DNA from: Treponema sp. UBA4319
GTDB lineage: Bacteria > Spirochaetota > Spirochaetia > Treponematales > Treponemataceae
Assembly: GCA_002393865.1 (NCBI GenBank)
Contig: DGUD01000178.1
Span: 1 to 13,140, forward strand
Reading direction: 5' to 3'
Length of the DNA: 13,140 nucleotides
The position numbers and the translations under genes are program-made. Position 1 is the stretch's first letter; each line of letters begins with the position of its first letter. The notes under the pieces were generated by a model, which ran no database searches, was not told where the DNA came from, and saw only the letters and a list, made by a program, of their open reading frames with translations. Shown piece by piece: positions 1 through 7,159 of the stretch.

Positions 1-243
1 TTGGGATTCCGCGGAGCAAAGAAATCTACTCCGTTCGCTGCGCAGTCCGTGGCTGAGACTGCTGTCCAGAGGGCAGCAAGCTACGGTTTGCGTGAAGTCC
101 ACGTCTTTGTGAAGGGACCGGGCATCGGCCGCGAGAACGCTATCCGCGTCCTTGGTACGCTTGGTCTGAAGGTGAAGTCAATTTCTGACGTCACACCTAT
201 TCCGCACAATGGATGCAGACCGCGCAAGACGCGCCGCATGTAA
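1..243 (+). CDS. rpsK: 30S ribosomal protein S11, C-terminal part (5' end outside window)
   Basis: This is the last 80 codons of ribosomal protein S11, a 30S platform protein that binds 16S rRNA near the mRNA exit and contacts S6, S18 and S7. The conserved S11 core is visible: [14 protein letters not shown] at the left edge, then the [13 protein letters not shown] loop, and the C-terminal [17 protein letters not shown] signature. S11 proteins are normally about 120-130 residues, so roughly 45 residues lie upstream of base 1. The TTG at base 1 is therefore an internal Leu codon and not a start. The gene ends in TAA at 241-243. Only 15 bases separate it from rpsD, in the standard order of the bacterial alpha operon, whose promoter lies outside the window. 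Confidence 0.97.
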   Translation: MGFRGAKKSTPFAAQSVAETAVQRAASYGLREVHVFVKGPGIGRENAIRVLGTLGLKVKSISDVTPIPHNGCRPRKTRRM

Positions 244-258
244 GGAGATTCATTTACT

Positions 259-894
259 ATGGCAAGATATACAGGTCCTGTGTGCAGGCTTTGCAGAACA
301 GAACAGAAGAAGATGTTCCTGAAAGGCGACCGCTGCAAGAGCGATAAGTGTCCTATCAACAAGAAGCGTGCCGCTCCCGGAAAGGATCCGAAGGGTCGCA
401 CCGGCAAGCGCAGCGAATACGGTGTTCAGCTGCGCGAGAAGCAGCGCATCAAGAGAATCTACGGAATGCAGGAGAAGCAGTTCCACCTTACCTTCGAGCG
501 TGCGCTCCGCATGCCCGGCGTAACTGGCGAGAACCTTATCCGCGAGCTTGAGTGCCGCCTTGATAACGTGGTGTTCAGGATGCATTATGCGGTATGCCGC
601 AATCAGGCACGCCAGCTGGTGCTCCACCGTCACATTATGGTGAATGGCCGCATTGTCAATATTCCGAGCTACCGCGTAAAGCCTGGCGATGTCATTGAGG
701 TCAAAGAAAGAAGCAAGAAGCTCGCTGTCGTTCAGGATGGCCTGAAGGAAGTTTCTAAATCTGGATCTGCTCCGTGGGTTTCTCTCGATGAGGATGCCGT
801 TAAGGGCACGTTTGTCCAGTATCCGCGCCGTGAGGAAGTTACGGAACTCGCTGATGTGAAGGAACAGCTCGTAGTTGAGCTCTATTCTAAATAA
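259..894 (+). CDS. rpsD: 30S ribosomal protein S4
   Basis: S4 is a primary 16S rRNA-binding protein that nucleates 30S assembly and contributes to decoding fidelity; in some bacteria it also represses its own operon. The 211 residues match the family in length. The N-terminus carries a complete zinc-binding set (C9-x2-C12-x13-C26-x4-C31), the so-called C+ form of S4. The middle holds the S4 RNA-binding domain, with RLDNVVFRMHYAVCRNQARQ, then HIMVNGRIVNIPSYRVKPGD (about residues 97-155). The ATG at 259 is preceded by TAAGGAG at 241-247, overlapping the rpsK stop codon, which fixes the start. rpoA follows 12 bases later, so the two are certainly co-transcribed. Nothing appears broken or unusual. 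Confidence 0.98.
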   Translation: MARYTGPVCRLCRTEQKKMFLKGDRCKSDKCPINKKRAAPGKDPKGRTGKRSEYGVQLREKQRIKRIYGMQEKQFHLTFERALRMPGVTGENLIRELECRLDNVVFRMHYAVCRNQARQLVLHRHIMVNGRIVNIPSYRVKPGDVIEVKERSKKLAVVQDGLKEVSKSGSAPWVSLDEDAVKGTFVQYPRREEVTELADVKEQLVVELYSK

Positions 895-906
895 TAAGGA
901 GTTCAG

Positions 907-1953
907 ATGGCTCGCAAAAATCTGCTTAAAGGTTTTAAGAAACCGAAAGGCATTACATTTGAGCATCTTGAGACTAACCCGAACTACGGAAAGTTCACCG
1001 CGTATCCTTTTGAGCCGGGCTTCGGCACCACAGTGGGCAATACGCTCCGCCGTGTGCTGCTATCCTCCATACAGGGATATGCGATTTCTTCCGCGCGGAT
1101 TACTTCTTACGATGCAGATGGAGTTCCTCATGTTATTTCCAGTGAATTCGAGAAAATCCCGAATGTCTCTGAAGATACGCTGGAAGTCTTGAACAGCTTG
1201 AAACAGATTCGTTTGCGCTTGCCGCGGGATGTTGAGCAGGATACTATCCTTTACGAATTCAAGGGGCCGGGCACCGTAAGAAGTGACGACTTTGCGAAGG
1301 AAGGTCAGCTTGAGATTATGACCAAGGGGCTGGAAATCTTTACCATGATGGAAGGTTCCCATCTTGAGATTGAGATTCAGGTTGACTTGGGCAGGGGATA
1401 TGTTCCTGCGGAAGTAAATGAGCACTACATCGAGATTGTTGGCACGATTCCGATGGACTGTATCTTTACTCCTGTACCGAAGGTTAAATATTCTATTGAA
1501 CCTTGCCGTGTTGGTCAGCGAAACGACTACGACAAACTCATTCTTGAAATCTGGACTGACGGAAGCATAAAGCCGGAGGACGCCCTCGCGGAAGCCGCCA
1601 AGATTGCGAAAGATTATTTTGCGATTTTTGTGAACTTCAATGAGGATGAGTATTCTTCAGGCGAGGATTTGGATGAAGGCGATGAAATGATACGCAAGCT
1701 TCTGAGTACTCCCGTGGAGGAACTGGAGCTTTCCGTACGCAGTTCAAACTGCCTCAAGAATGCCAACATTCACACTATTGGTGAATTAACTAAGAAGACG
1801 GAGGAAGACATTACCAAAACCCGTAATTTTGGTAAGAAGAGCCTTGAGGAAATCAAGACAAAACTTGAGGAGCATGGCTTGACCTTGGGAATGACTGATT
1901 ACAGCCACCTGAAGGGTTTTTACCTCCATACGAATAAGGACGAGAACGAATGA
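907..1953 (+). CDS. rpoA: DNA-directed RNA polymerase subunit alpha
   Basis: The alpha subunit dimerises to scaffold RNA polymerase assembly, and its C-terminal domain contacts UP elements and activators. The 348 residues fall in the usual 310-350 range. The N-terminal domain is recognised by [20 protein letters not shown] (about residues 36-55), the dimerisation and beta-contact region. After an acidic linker ([17 protein letters not shown], about 239-257) the C-terminal domain begins with [19 protein letters not shown] and ends with [23 protein letters not shown]. The Arg in SVRSSNC corresponds to the DNA-contacting R265 of the E. coli protein. A short polar tail follows. AAGGAG at 896-901 supports the ATG at 907. 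The last bases overlap the rplQ start as ATGA (1950-1953), which implies translational coupling. Confidence 0.98.
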   Translation: MARKNLLKGFKKPKGITFEHLETNPNYGKFTAYPFEPGFGTTVGNTLRRVLLSSIQGYAISSARITSYDADGVPHVISSEFEKIPNVSEDTLEVLNSLKQIRLRLPRDVEQDTILYEFKGPGTVRSDDFAKEGQLEIMTKGLEIFTMMEGSHLEIEIQVDLGRGYVPAEVNEHYIEIVGTIPMDCIFTPVPKVKYSIEPCRVGQRNDYDKLILEIWTDGSIKPEDALAEAAKIAKDYFAIFVNFNEDEYSSGEDLDEGDEMIRKLLSTPVEELELSVRSSNCLKNANIHTIGELTKKTEEDITKTRNFGKKSLEEIKTKLEEHGLTLGMTDYSHLKGFYLHTNKDENE

Positions 1954-2447
1954 ACCACAAGAATGGATTTAATCCGCTTTCACGTACAACGGCGCATCGC
2001 CGTGCGATGTCCCGTAACATGGTGACTTCCCTCTTCAGATATGAGCGCATCACCACGACAAAATCAAAGGCTCTCGAAGTGCGCAAGGCAGCTGAGAAGC
2101 TGATTACGCGCGCAAAGGTTGATAGCGTCCATAACAGAAGGACTGCCGCAAAGTATATTGCTGACGAGAAGATTCTGAACAAGCTGTTTACGGAAATCGG
2201 TCCCCGCATGAAGGATCGCAACGGTGGCTACACCCGTGTCCTGAAGATGGGTTTCCGTCAGGGGGACGCAGCTGATGTCGTCATCCTTGAGCTTGTTGAC
2301 TACAAGCTGCCCGAAGCAGAGGACAATGCCGACAAGAAGGGTGGCACTGCTAAGGAAGCAAAGAAAGCTCCTGCAAAGTCAGCAGCGACCAAGAAATCTG
2401 CAGCGAAAAAAGAAGCAGCTGATTCAGCTGATGCCGCAAAGGAGTAA
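1950..2447 (+). CDS. rplQ: 50S ribosomal protein L17 with Ala/Lys-rich C-terminal extension
   Basis: L17 is a 50S protein that sits near the peptide exit tunnel. Residues 1-120 form the whole conserved domain: [20 protein letters not shown] at the N-terminus, then [20 protein letters not shown], and [21 protein letters not shown] near the end. Beyond it lies a tail of about 45 residues (121-165) of low complexity, rich in Ala, Lys and Glu and lacking hydrophobic residues. It makes the protein longer than the approximately 120-130 residue average. The start codon overlaps the rpoA stop codon. A GGAG motif for the next gene lies inside the last codons. Extensions of this kind occur on L17 in several bacterial groups, and their role is not known to me. 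Confidence 0.96.
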   Translation: MNHKNGFNPLSRTTAHRRAMSRNMVTSLFRYERITTTKSKALEVRKAAEKLITRAKVDSVHNRRTAAKYIADEKILNKLFTEIGPRMKDRNGGYTRVLKMGFRQGDAADVVILELVDYKLPEAEDNADKKGGTAKEAKKAPAKSAATKKSAAKKEAADSADAAKE

Positions 2448-2450
2448 ACT

Positions 2451-2699
2451 ATGTCAAAAGCACATCGTGGAACAGGAATCCGCAAAGAACCTAACCATGG
2501 TCGCGGAAAATGCGCTATTTGCGGTACTGAGCAGATCAAGATTCTGTATGAGCAGGATGTTGATGGCAAGAAAGTGAAAATCTGCAAGTTCTGCAAGGCT
2601 GCGCTCAAGAACAAGGCGCAGAAAGACGCCCGTGCAGCAAAAAAAGCAGCCCCTGCCGCCGAGCAGCCTGCTGCAGCAGCAGGAGAAGCCCAGGCCTGA
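2451..2699 (+). CDS. small zinc-ribbon protein, last gene of the alpha operon
   Basis: This 82-residue protein has no function I can name. Residues 16-50 hold two CxxC knuckles, C21-AI-C24 and C45-KF-C48, separated by 20 residues with a predicted beta-hairpin (IKILYEQDVDGKKVKIC). This is the layout of a single zinc ribbon. The first 20 residues are strongly basic and the last 30 are an Ala/Lys/Pro tail resembling the tail of the L17 encoded just upstream. AAAGGAG at 2438-2444 sits inside the end of rplQ, and only 3 bases separate the two genes. Co-expression with S11, S4, alpha and L17, together with the basic composition, suggests a ribosome- or RNA-associated protein; that is inference. Similar small ORFs may follow rplQ in other treponemes, which I cannot check here. 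Confidence 0.85.
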   Translation: MSKAHRGTGIRKEPNHGRGKCAICGTEQIKILYEQDVDGKKVKICKFCKAALKNKAQKDARAAKKAAPAAEQPAAAAGEAQA

Positions 2700-2718
2700 T
2701 CCGCCGGATTCTTCCTCC

Positions 2719-2755
2719 AGCCGTCCCTTTAAGCAGGGGCGGCTCTATTTTTTTT
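2719..2755 (+). terminator. Rho-independent terminator of the rpsK-rplQ operon
   Basis: A 9-bp stem (AGCCGTCCC at 2719-2727 with GGGGCGGCT at 2736-2744, one T-G wobble) closes an 8-base loop. It is followed within three bases by a run of eight T (2748-2755). It lies 20 bases after the zinc-ribbon gene and ends the ribosomal transcription unit. Confidence 0.9.
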
Positions 2756-2816
2756 ATGCCGGACAATAAAAACTGCGCGCTCTGTGGCAGACACGTGCAT
2801 CCGGCGCAAACGCTTC

Positions 2817-2851
2817 GGGAGCCCTGCGCCATCGCTTTTGCGGGGGCTCCC
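2817..2851 (+). other. GC-rich hairpin just upstream of the livJ promoter
   Basis: GGGAGCCC (2817-2824) pairs perfectly with GGGCTCCC (2844-2851) across a 19-base loop. Only TTT follows, so it is at best a weak terminator. It abuts the -35 box of the livJ promoter. It may act as a backup stop for read-through from the ribosomal operon, insulating livJ. I see no riboswitch signature. Confidence 0.5.
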
Positions 2852-2880
2852 TTTACTAAAGTCCCGCAATTCGCTATAGT
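2852..2880 (+). promoter_or_regulatory. sigma-70-type promoter for livJ with overlapping inverted repeat
   Basis: TTTACT (2852-2857) and TATAGT (2875-2880) are separated by exactly 17 bases, matching the -35 and -10 consensus at four and five of six positions. Transcription would begin near 2887, leaving a leader of about 70 bases before the livJ ATG. The -10 box is embedded in a perfect inverted repeat, TCGCTA-TAG-TAGCGA (2871-2885), which is a plausible operator for a repressor. No regulator gene lies in the window that can be tied to it. Confidence 0.65.
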
Positions 2881-2958
2881 AGCGATGACGGAAAAGACTT
2901 GAGCGCATGGCTAGAGCGTGGCAGGCTTTTATGTTCTTTACCGTTTTTGGAGGTTTAT

Positions 2959-4107
2959 ATGAACAAAATTGTGAACGGTGTGGTGGCAGGGCTTCTACTT
3001 GCTTTTGCTGCAGGATTGACAGCCTGTTCCGGCTCAAAGAGCAACTCAATAAAAATCGGCGGACTTGCGCCGCTTTCCGGCAATGTCGCTGTGTATGGCG
3101 TGGAGTGCAAGAACGGCATTGACCTTGCCGTGGAGGAGATTAATGCGGCCGGCGGCGTGAACGGACAGCCGCTGGAATTTATCTGCGAGGACGACGAGGG
3201 CGATTCCGCAAAGTCCGTGAATGCCTATAAGAAGCTGATAACCAAGGACGGTATCCGGATTATCATCGGTTCACTGACGTCCGGCTGCACGCTTGCCGTG
3301 ACCAAGCAGGCACAGGCGCAGAAGGTTGTGCAGGTCGCGCCTGCAGCCACCGCCGTCAATATCACCGAGGCCGGCGACTACATTTTCCGTGTCTGCTATA
3401 CCGACCCCTTCCAGGGGAAGGTCGGCGGCAAATTTGCCTACGCGAACCTTGGCGCAAAGAAGGCTGCCGTCCTCTACGATGCCGGCAACGACTATTCTGT
3501 CGGTCTGACGGATAATTTTGTTGAGGAGTATACAAAGCTCGGCGGTACGGTTGTGGCAAAGGAATCCTATGCCACCGGCGACAAAGATTTCAACGCCCAG
3601 CTTACCAAGATTAAGGCTGCGAACCCGGATGTCGTGTACCTGCCCGATTACTACGGTACGGTCGCCCTCATCGCAAAGCAGCTGCGCGCGCAGGAGATAA
3701 ACACCCCGATTGTAGGCGCTGACGGCTGGGATGGCCTGACGGAGAATGCCGGCGATGAGGTGCTGAACGGTTACTATTCCAACCACTATGCGGTGGACAG
3801 CGACAGCGCTGCCGTCCAGAAATTTGTCTCCGCCTTCCAGAAGAAGTACAACAAGGCTCCGAATGCCTTTGCGGCGCTCGGCTATGACAGTGTGTACATG
3901 CTCAAGGACGCAATCCTGAAGGCGGGCTCTACCGATGCCACGAAGGTTCGCGATGCACTTGCCCAGACGGACGGCGACTATGTGACCGGGCATATCACTT
4001 TTGACGATAAGCGCAATCCGGTCAAGTCTGCGGTCATGATTAAGCTTGTCAAGGATTCCGGCAAGCTTTCTTCCGCTTATGCGGCCACCGTTGATGTGAA
4101 CGATTAA
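2959..4107 (+). CDS. livJ: ABC transporter substrate-binding lipoprotein, branched-chain/hydrophobic amino acid type
   Basis: This is a periplasmic-binding protein of the Leu/Ile/Val-binding family (Peripla_BP_6 type) that captures amino acids and delivers them to the LivHM permease. The start is the ATG at 2959, five bases after GGAGG (2949-2953); an upstream in-frame start at 2899 has no comparable ribosome binding site. The 382-residue product has a type II signal peptide: a short basic N-terminus, a hydrophobic stretch to about residue 20, and the lipobox LTA-C23. It is therefore a membrane-anchored lipoprotein, as is common for spirochaete binding proteins. The mature part opens with the family hallmark IKIGGLAPLSGNVAVYG and then NGIDLAVEEINAAGGVNGQ. 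It continues with IIIGSLTSGCTLAVTKQAQ and closes with DGDYVTGHITFDDKRNPVK. Exact substrate cannot be read from sequence; Leu, Ile or Val is likely, but other amides or amino acids are possible. Confidence 0.93.
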   Translation: MNKIVNGVVAGLLLAFAAGLTACSGSKSNSIKIGGLAPLSGNVAVYGVECKNGIDLAVEEINAAGGVNGQPLEFICEDDEGDSAKSVNAYKKLITKDGIRIIIGSLTSGCTLAVTKQAQAQKVVQVAPAATAVNITEAGDYIFRVCYTDPFQGKVGGKFAYANLGAKKAAVLYDAGNDYSVGLTDNFVEEYTKLGGTVVAKESYATGDKDFNAQLTKIKAANPDVVYLPDYYGTVALIAKQLRAQEINTPIVGADGWDGLTENAGDEVLNGYYSNHYAVDSDSAAVQKFVSAFQKKYNKAPNAFAALGYDSVYMLKDAILKAGSTDATKVRDALAQTDGDYVTGHITFDDKRNPVKSAVMIKLVKDSGKLSSAYAATVDVND

Positions 4108-4110
4108 AGC

Positions 4111-4147
4111 TGTGGGGAAGCCGTGTGCTTTCCTTCCGCTCCCCGCA
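4111..4147 (+). other. 3' hairpin immediately after livJ
   Basis: TGTGGGG (4111-4117) pairs with CCCCGCA (4141-4147), with an inner GGAAGC/GCTTTCC stem that has one bulged base. It begins three bases after the livJ stop codon and is followed only by TTTCTC. It could protect the livJ mRNA 3' end from exonucleases or act as a weak terminator. Confidence 0.45.
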
Positions 4148-4208
4148 TTTCTCAGGCTGATGCCTTGTAAAGATGCGGTTTTCAGGCTTTCTGTTTTACA
4201 GTTTGCAC

Positions 4209-4254
4209 AAAGGAGTGCATGCCGTGAAAAGCGGCGTGCACCCCTTTTTATTTT
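4209..4254 (+). terminator. intrinsic terminator between livJ and livH
   Basis: GTGCATGCCG (4215-4224) pairs with CGGCGTGCAC (4232-4241) with one T-G wobble and a 7-base loop. It is extended by AAAGG/CCTTT outside a single A-C mismatch, then T5-A-T4. This is a strong terminator inside what would otherwise be one operon. It probably lets livJ be made in excess over the permease genes, by partial read-through or because livH has its own promoter. The remaining bases up to livH (4255-4401) hold no convincing gene. An AT-rich patch at 4266-4278 (TATAGAATAAAAT) could be a -10 region, but I find no good -35 box at the right distance. Confidence 0.85.
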
Positions 4255-4401
4255 GCGCATATTCGTATAGAATAAAATGCGGCGCACCCGGAGGCTACCC
4301 GCTTCAGGAGATGGCCGTGCGCTTTTATGAGGGGCATGTTTCGATGAGTCCGCGGCGGCACGCTGCCTGAGGATTTTGAGACCGGCTCTGTGGAGGATGC
4401 G

Positions 4402-5292
4402 TTGGATACCTTCTTAAAACAACTTGTCAACGGGCTTTCCCTCGGCAGCATCTATGCGCTGATTGCCCTTGGCTACACGATGGTTTACGGCATTGTCAAG
4501 CTGATAAACTTTGCCCACGGCGATGTCATGATGATTGGCGCCTATGTCGGCTATTTTGTGCTCCGTGCCGTCGGAACTACTCCGGCGGGGCTCGCATGCG
4601 CTTTTTTTGCCGCGATGCTTGCCTGTGCCCTGCTGAGTCTTCTGATAGAGCGCTGCGCCTATCGCCCGCTCCGCTCCGCACCGCGGCTGAATTCCCTGAT
4701 TACTGCCATCGCGGTGGAGCTTATCCTTCAGAACCTGATGCGCGTGCTGCCCTTTGTGGGGCCGGATCCCCGGCAGTTCCCCACGATGCCCACGCGGACA
4801 TACCGCCTTGGCCTTATCTCCGTCTCAAACATCCAGCTTATCGTCATCATCTCGTCTGCCGTGCTCATGGTCATACTGAATTATGTCATCAACTATACCA
4901 GGACCGGCAAGGCGATGCGCGCGGTAAGCTACGACATGGGCGCCGCCAGCCTGATGGGTATAAGCGTGAACCGGACGATAGCGATTACCTTTGTCATCGG
5001 CTCCGTGCTTGCGGGCGCTGGCGGCGTGCTCTATGCCACGGCGTACCCGCAGATTGAGCCGACCATGGGCTACATCCCCGGCCTGAAGGCCTTTGTTGCG
5101 GCGGTGCTAGGCGGCATAGGCTCCGTTCCGGGAGCGATGGTCGGCGGCGTCATCCTTGGCATTGTGGAGACGATGACGAAAGCCTATATCTCCACGCAGT
5201 ACGCCGATGCAATTTCCTACACTATCCTCATCGTAATCCTGCTGGTAAAGCCCGCCGGGCTGCTCGGTAAGCGCGAAGTCGTCAAGGTATGA
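4402..5292 (+). CDS. livH: branched-chain amino acid ABC transporter permease LivH
   Basis: LivH is one of the two inner-membrane permease subunits of the LivJHMGF importer. I place the start at the TTG at 4402, five bases after GGAGG (4392-4396). This gives an N-terminus MDTFLKQLVNGLSLGSIYAL that matches the family; a GTG four codons upstream (4390) lies on top of that ribosome binding site and is less likely. The 296-residue protein is made of about eight hydrophobic segments, starting with GSIYALIALGYTMVYGIVKL and the conserved INFAHGDVMMIGAY. The cytoplasmic loop that contacts the ATPases is seen as GKAMRAVSYDMGAASLMGIS (about residues 170-190). Conserved glycine-rich GGVLYAT and AAVLGGIGSVPGAMVGG follow. 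It overlaps the first possible livM codon and ends just ahead of the poly-G tract. Confidence 0.93.
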   Translation: MDTFLKQLVNGLSLGSIYALIALGYTMVYGIVKLINFAHGDVMMIGAYVGYFVLRAVGTTPAGLACAFFAAMLACALLSLLIERCAYRPLRSAPRLNSLITAIAVELILQNLMRVLPFVGPDPRQFPTMPTRTYRLGLISVSNIQLIVIISSAVLMVILNYVINYTRTGKAMRAVSYDMGAASLMGISVNRTIAITFVIGSVLAGAGGVLYATAYPQIEPTMGYIPGLKAFVAAVLGGIGSVPGAMVGGVILGIVETMTKAYISTQYADAISYTILIVILLVKPAGLLGKREVVKV

Positions 5293-5293
5293 C

Positions 5294-5302
5294 GGGGGGG
5301 GG
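5294..5302 (+). repeat. homopolymeric tract of nine G in front of livM
   Basis: Nine consecutive G lie between the livH stop codon (5290-5292) and the ATG at 5310. The tract occupies the position where the livM ribosome binding site should be and probably serves as that site. Runs of this length are prone to slipped-strand change. Confidence 0.9.
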
Positions 5303-5309
5303 CATCACT

Positions 5310-6326
5310 ATGAAGAATAAAATCCTACGCAATATGCTGATACCGGGAGCCGTCGCCGTGCTTGTGGTCGTCGTTCCCGCACTGCTCATCAAGGCCGGTG
5401 TGATAGACGGCTATACCGCGCAGATTATCACGCTTGGCGGCGTGAATGCGATTATGGCGGTGAGCGTCAACGTCGTATGCGGTATTACCGGCCAGCTGTC
5501 TTTGGGGCAGGCAGGTTTTGAGGCGCTCGGCGCCTATGCCACAATCCTGCTGTGCTCAGGGCTGCATCTGCCGCTGCCGCTGGGCATCGTGCTTTCGGGG
5601 CTCATCGCCGCGCTATTCGGGCTGCTCATCGGCTTTCCCACGCTCAAGCTGCAGGGCGACTACCTTGCCATCGTGACGCTTGCCTTTGGCGAGATTATCC
5701 GTGTGGTGCTCGTAAACCTGAAGGGGCTGACCGGTGGCCCCAACGGCATGCAGTTCCCCACGGTATTCACGATTTCCCTTGATTGGGGCGCCTTTATCTC
5801 CTACCTGGCGATTGTGGGGACGCTCGTGCTGATTATCGTGCTGCTGCAGAATTTCCTGCGCTCCACGTACGGGCGCGTTATCCTTGCGGTGCGCGAGGAC
5901 GAGATTGCCGCGAACAGCAACGGTATCAGCGTCTTCCGTTACAAGATGACGGGTTTCGTCATCGCCTCGTTCATCGCGGGCATCGGCGGGGCGCTGTATG
6001 CGCCGTTCATCGGCTTTGTGAAGCCTGACCTTGCCTCGTTCAACAATTCAATCAACGACCTCATATTCGTAGTGCTCGGAGGGATGGGCAGCGTGACGGG
6101 CAGCGTACTGGCGGCCTTTGTGCTGACGGTGCTGCAGGAGGCGCTCCGCTTCCTCAAGGACTACCGCCTGCTCATCTACCCGGTAATCCTCATACTCGTC
6201 ATGATATTCCGTCCGCAGGGGCTGCTCGGTACAAAGGAGCTGAGCTTTGTGCGCTGCTGGGACGGCATTCCTGCCCTCTGCCGCAAGCTGCTGCGCGGCA
6301 AGGCGCCAGAAACGGAGGCTGAATGA
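5310..6326 (+). CDS. livM: branched-chain amino acid ABC transporter permease LivM
   Basis: LivM is the second membrane subunit of the importer and pairs with LivH. The 338 residues contain a first hydrophobic segment at about 8-25 and then the family hallmark GGVNAIMAVSVNVVCGITGQ, followed by LSLGQAGFEALGAYA. PTLKLQGDYLAIVTLAFGEI follows, and then LKGLTGGPNG. The ATPase-coupling loop is YGRVILAVREDEIAANSNGI (about 194-213), and GGMGSVTGSVLAAFVLTVLQEALR lies near the end. I chose the ATG at 5310, downstream of the G9 tract; the ATG at 5289, which overlaps the livH stop, would add seven residues (MTGGGIT) and has only AAGG one base ahead. If 5289 were used, the G9 tract would be coding and length changes would frameshift the gene. 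The stop codon overlaps the livG start. Confidence 0.92.
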   Translation: MKNKILRNMLIPGAVAVLVVVVPALLIKAGVIDGYTAQIITLGGVNAIMAVSVNVVCGITGQLSLGQAGFEALGAYATILLCSGLHLPLPLGIVLSGLIAALFGLLIGFPTLKLQGDYLAIVTLAFGEIIRVVLVNLKGLTGGPNGMQFPTVFTISLDWGAFISYLAIVGTLVLIIVLLQNFLRSTYGRVILAVREDEIAANSNGISVFRYKMTGFVIASFIAGIGGALYAPFIGFVKPDLASFNNSINDLIFVVLGGMGSVTGSVLAAFVLTVLQEALRFLKDYRLLIYPVILILVMIFRPQGLLGTKELSFVRCWDGIPALCRKLLRGKAPETEAE

Positions 6327-7159
6327 TGGGCGGAACAGAGAACGGGAACCGCGAGCTCCTGCTGCGGGCAAAAGATATATCCATCGTGTTCGGTGGTCTG
6401 CGGGCGGTCAGCAATTTTAGCCTTGACCTGTATACGGGCGAGCTTATCGGGCTTATCGGCCCCAACGGTGCAGGAAAGACAACCGTGTTCAATATGCTTT
6501 CCGGCATCTACAAGCCTACGGAAGGAACGATTACGTTTCTGGACAAGAAGGGGGCGCTGCAGGTGATAAGCCGCCGTTCCCCCGCGGACCTGAACCGCAT
6601 GGGCATCGCCCGCACCTTCCAGAATATCCGGCTCTTCGGCACGATGTCGGTCATCGACAACGTAAAGGTCGCGCTGCACCAGAAGCGGGGCGTCTCTCCG
6701 CTGGACGTGGAATTCCGCACGGTGAAATTCCGCAAGGACGAGCGTATGATGGATGTCCGCGCGGAGCACCTGCTGTCGCTCTTTGGCATCGATGACAAGC
6801 GGGACGAGCTGGCCAAGAACCTGCCTTACGGTGAGCAGCGCAAGCTTGAGATTTGCCGCGCGCTTGCTGGCGAGCCCAAGCTGCTGCTGCTGGACGAGCC
6901 TGCCGCCGGCATGAACGGGCAGGAGACCGAGGAGCTGATGAAGATGATACGCTTTATCAGGAATGAGTTCAAGCTGACGGTGCTGCTCATCGAGCACGAC
7001 ATGAAGCTCGTCATGGGAATCTGCGAGCGTCTGCTCGTGCTCAACTACGGGCGTGTGATTGCGGGCGGTAGCCCGGCGGAAATACAGTCGAACCCGGATG
7101 TCATCAAGGCGTACCTTGGTTCCGGCTACGAGCAGCTTGCGGGCGGAGGTGCACAATGA
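6326..7159 (+). CDS. livG: branched-chain amino acid ABC transporter ATP-binding protein LivG
   Basis: LivG is one of the two ATPases that drive the importer from the cytoplasmic side. In the 277-residue protein the nucleotide-binding elements appear in order: Walker A GPNGAGKT (45-52), Q-loop Gln99 in ARTFQNIRLF, signature LPYGEQRKLEICRAL (from 166), Walker B LLLLDEP (186-192) with the family-specific AAGMN, and H-loop His224 in LLIEHDMKLVM. The LPYGEQ variant of the signature and the long insert between Walker A and the signature are typical of LivG. Two adjacent ATGs exist at 6323 and 6326; GGAGG (6314-6318) is seven bases from the second and four from the first, so I prefer 6326, which overlaps the livM stop as TGATG. 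All catalytic residues are present. Confidence 0.94.
   Translation: MGGTENGNRELLLRAKDISIVFGGLRAVSNFSLDLYTGELIGLIGPNGAGKTTVFNMLSGIYKPTEGTITFLDKKGALQVISRRSPADLNRMGIARTFQNIRLFGTMSVIDNVKVALHQKRGVSPLDVEFRTVKFRKDERMMDVRAEHLLSLFGIDDKRDELAKNLPYGEQRKLEICRALAGEPKLLLLDEPAAGMNGQETEELMKMIRFIRNEFKLTVLLIEHDMKLVMGICERLLVLNYGRVIAGGSPAEIQSNPDVIKAYLGSGYEQLAGGGAQ

Noticed and set aside
250..966. 238-codon open frame on the - strand opposite rpsD
   Set aside because: rpsD is unmistakable on the other strand; two coding genes here are not credible.
2899..2958. Upstream ATG extending livJ by 20 codons
   Set aside because: It would put a charged, non-signal sequence before the lipoprotein signal peptide, and GGAGG at 2949-2953 fixes the ATG at 2959.
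3271..4287. 338-codon open frame on the - strand opposite livJ
   Set aside because: It is a full antisense of a clearly recognised binding-protein gene, its translation has no family features, and it reflects the GC-rich codon pattern of livJ.
4173..4370. 65-codon open frame between livJ and livH
   Set aside because: It runs straight through the strong terminator hairpin at 4209-4254, lacks a ribosome binding site and resembles no known protein.
4390..4401. GTG start for livH
   Set aside because: The GTG overlaps the GGAGG at 4392-4396, which is ideally spaced for the TTG at 4402; the TTG start also gives the usual LivH N-terminus.
6176..7156. 326-codon open frame on the - strand opposite livM and livG
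   Set aside because: Antisense of two genes with intact ABC motifs; the predicted protein is His/Gln/Val-rich without recognisable domains.
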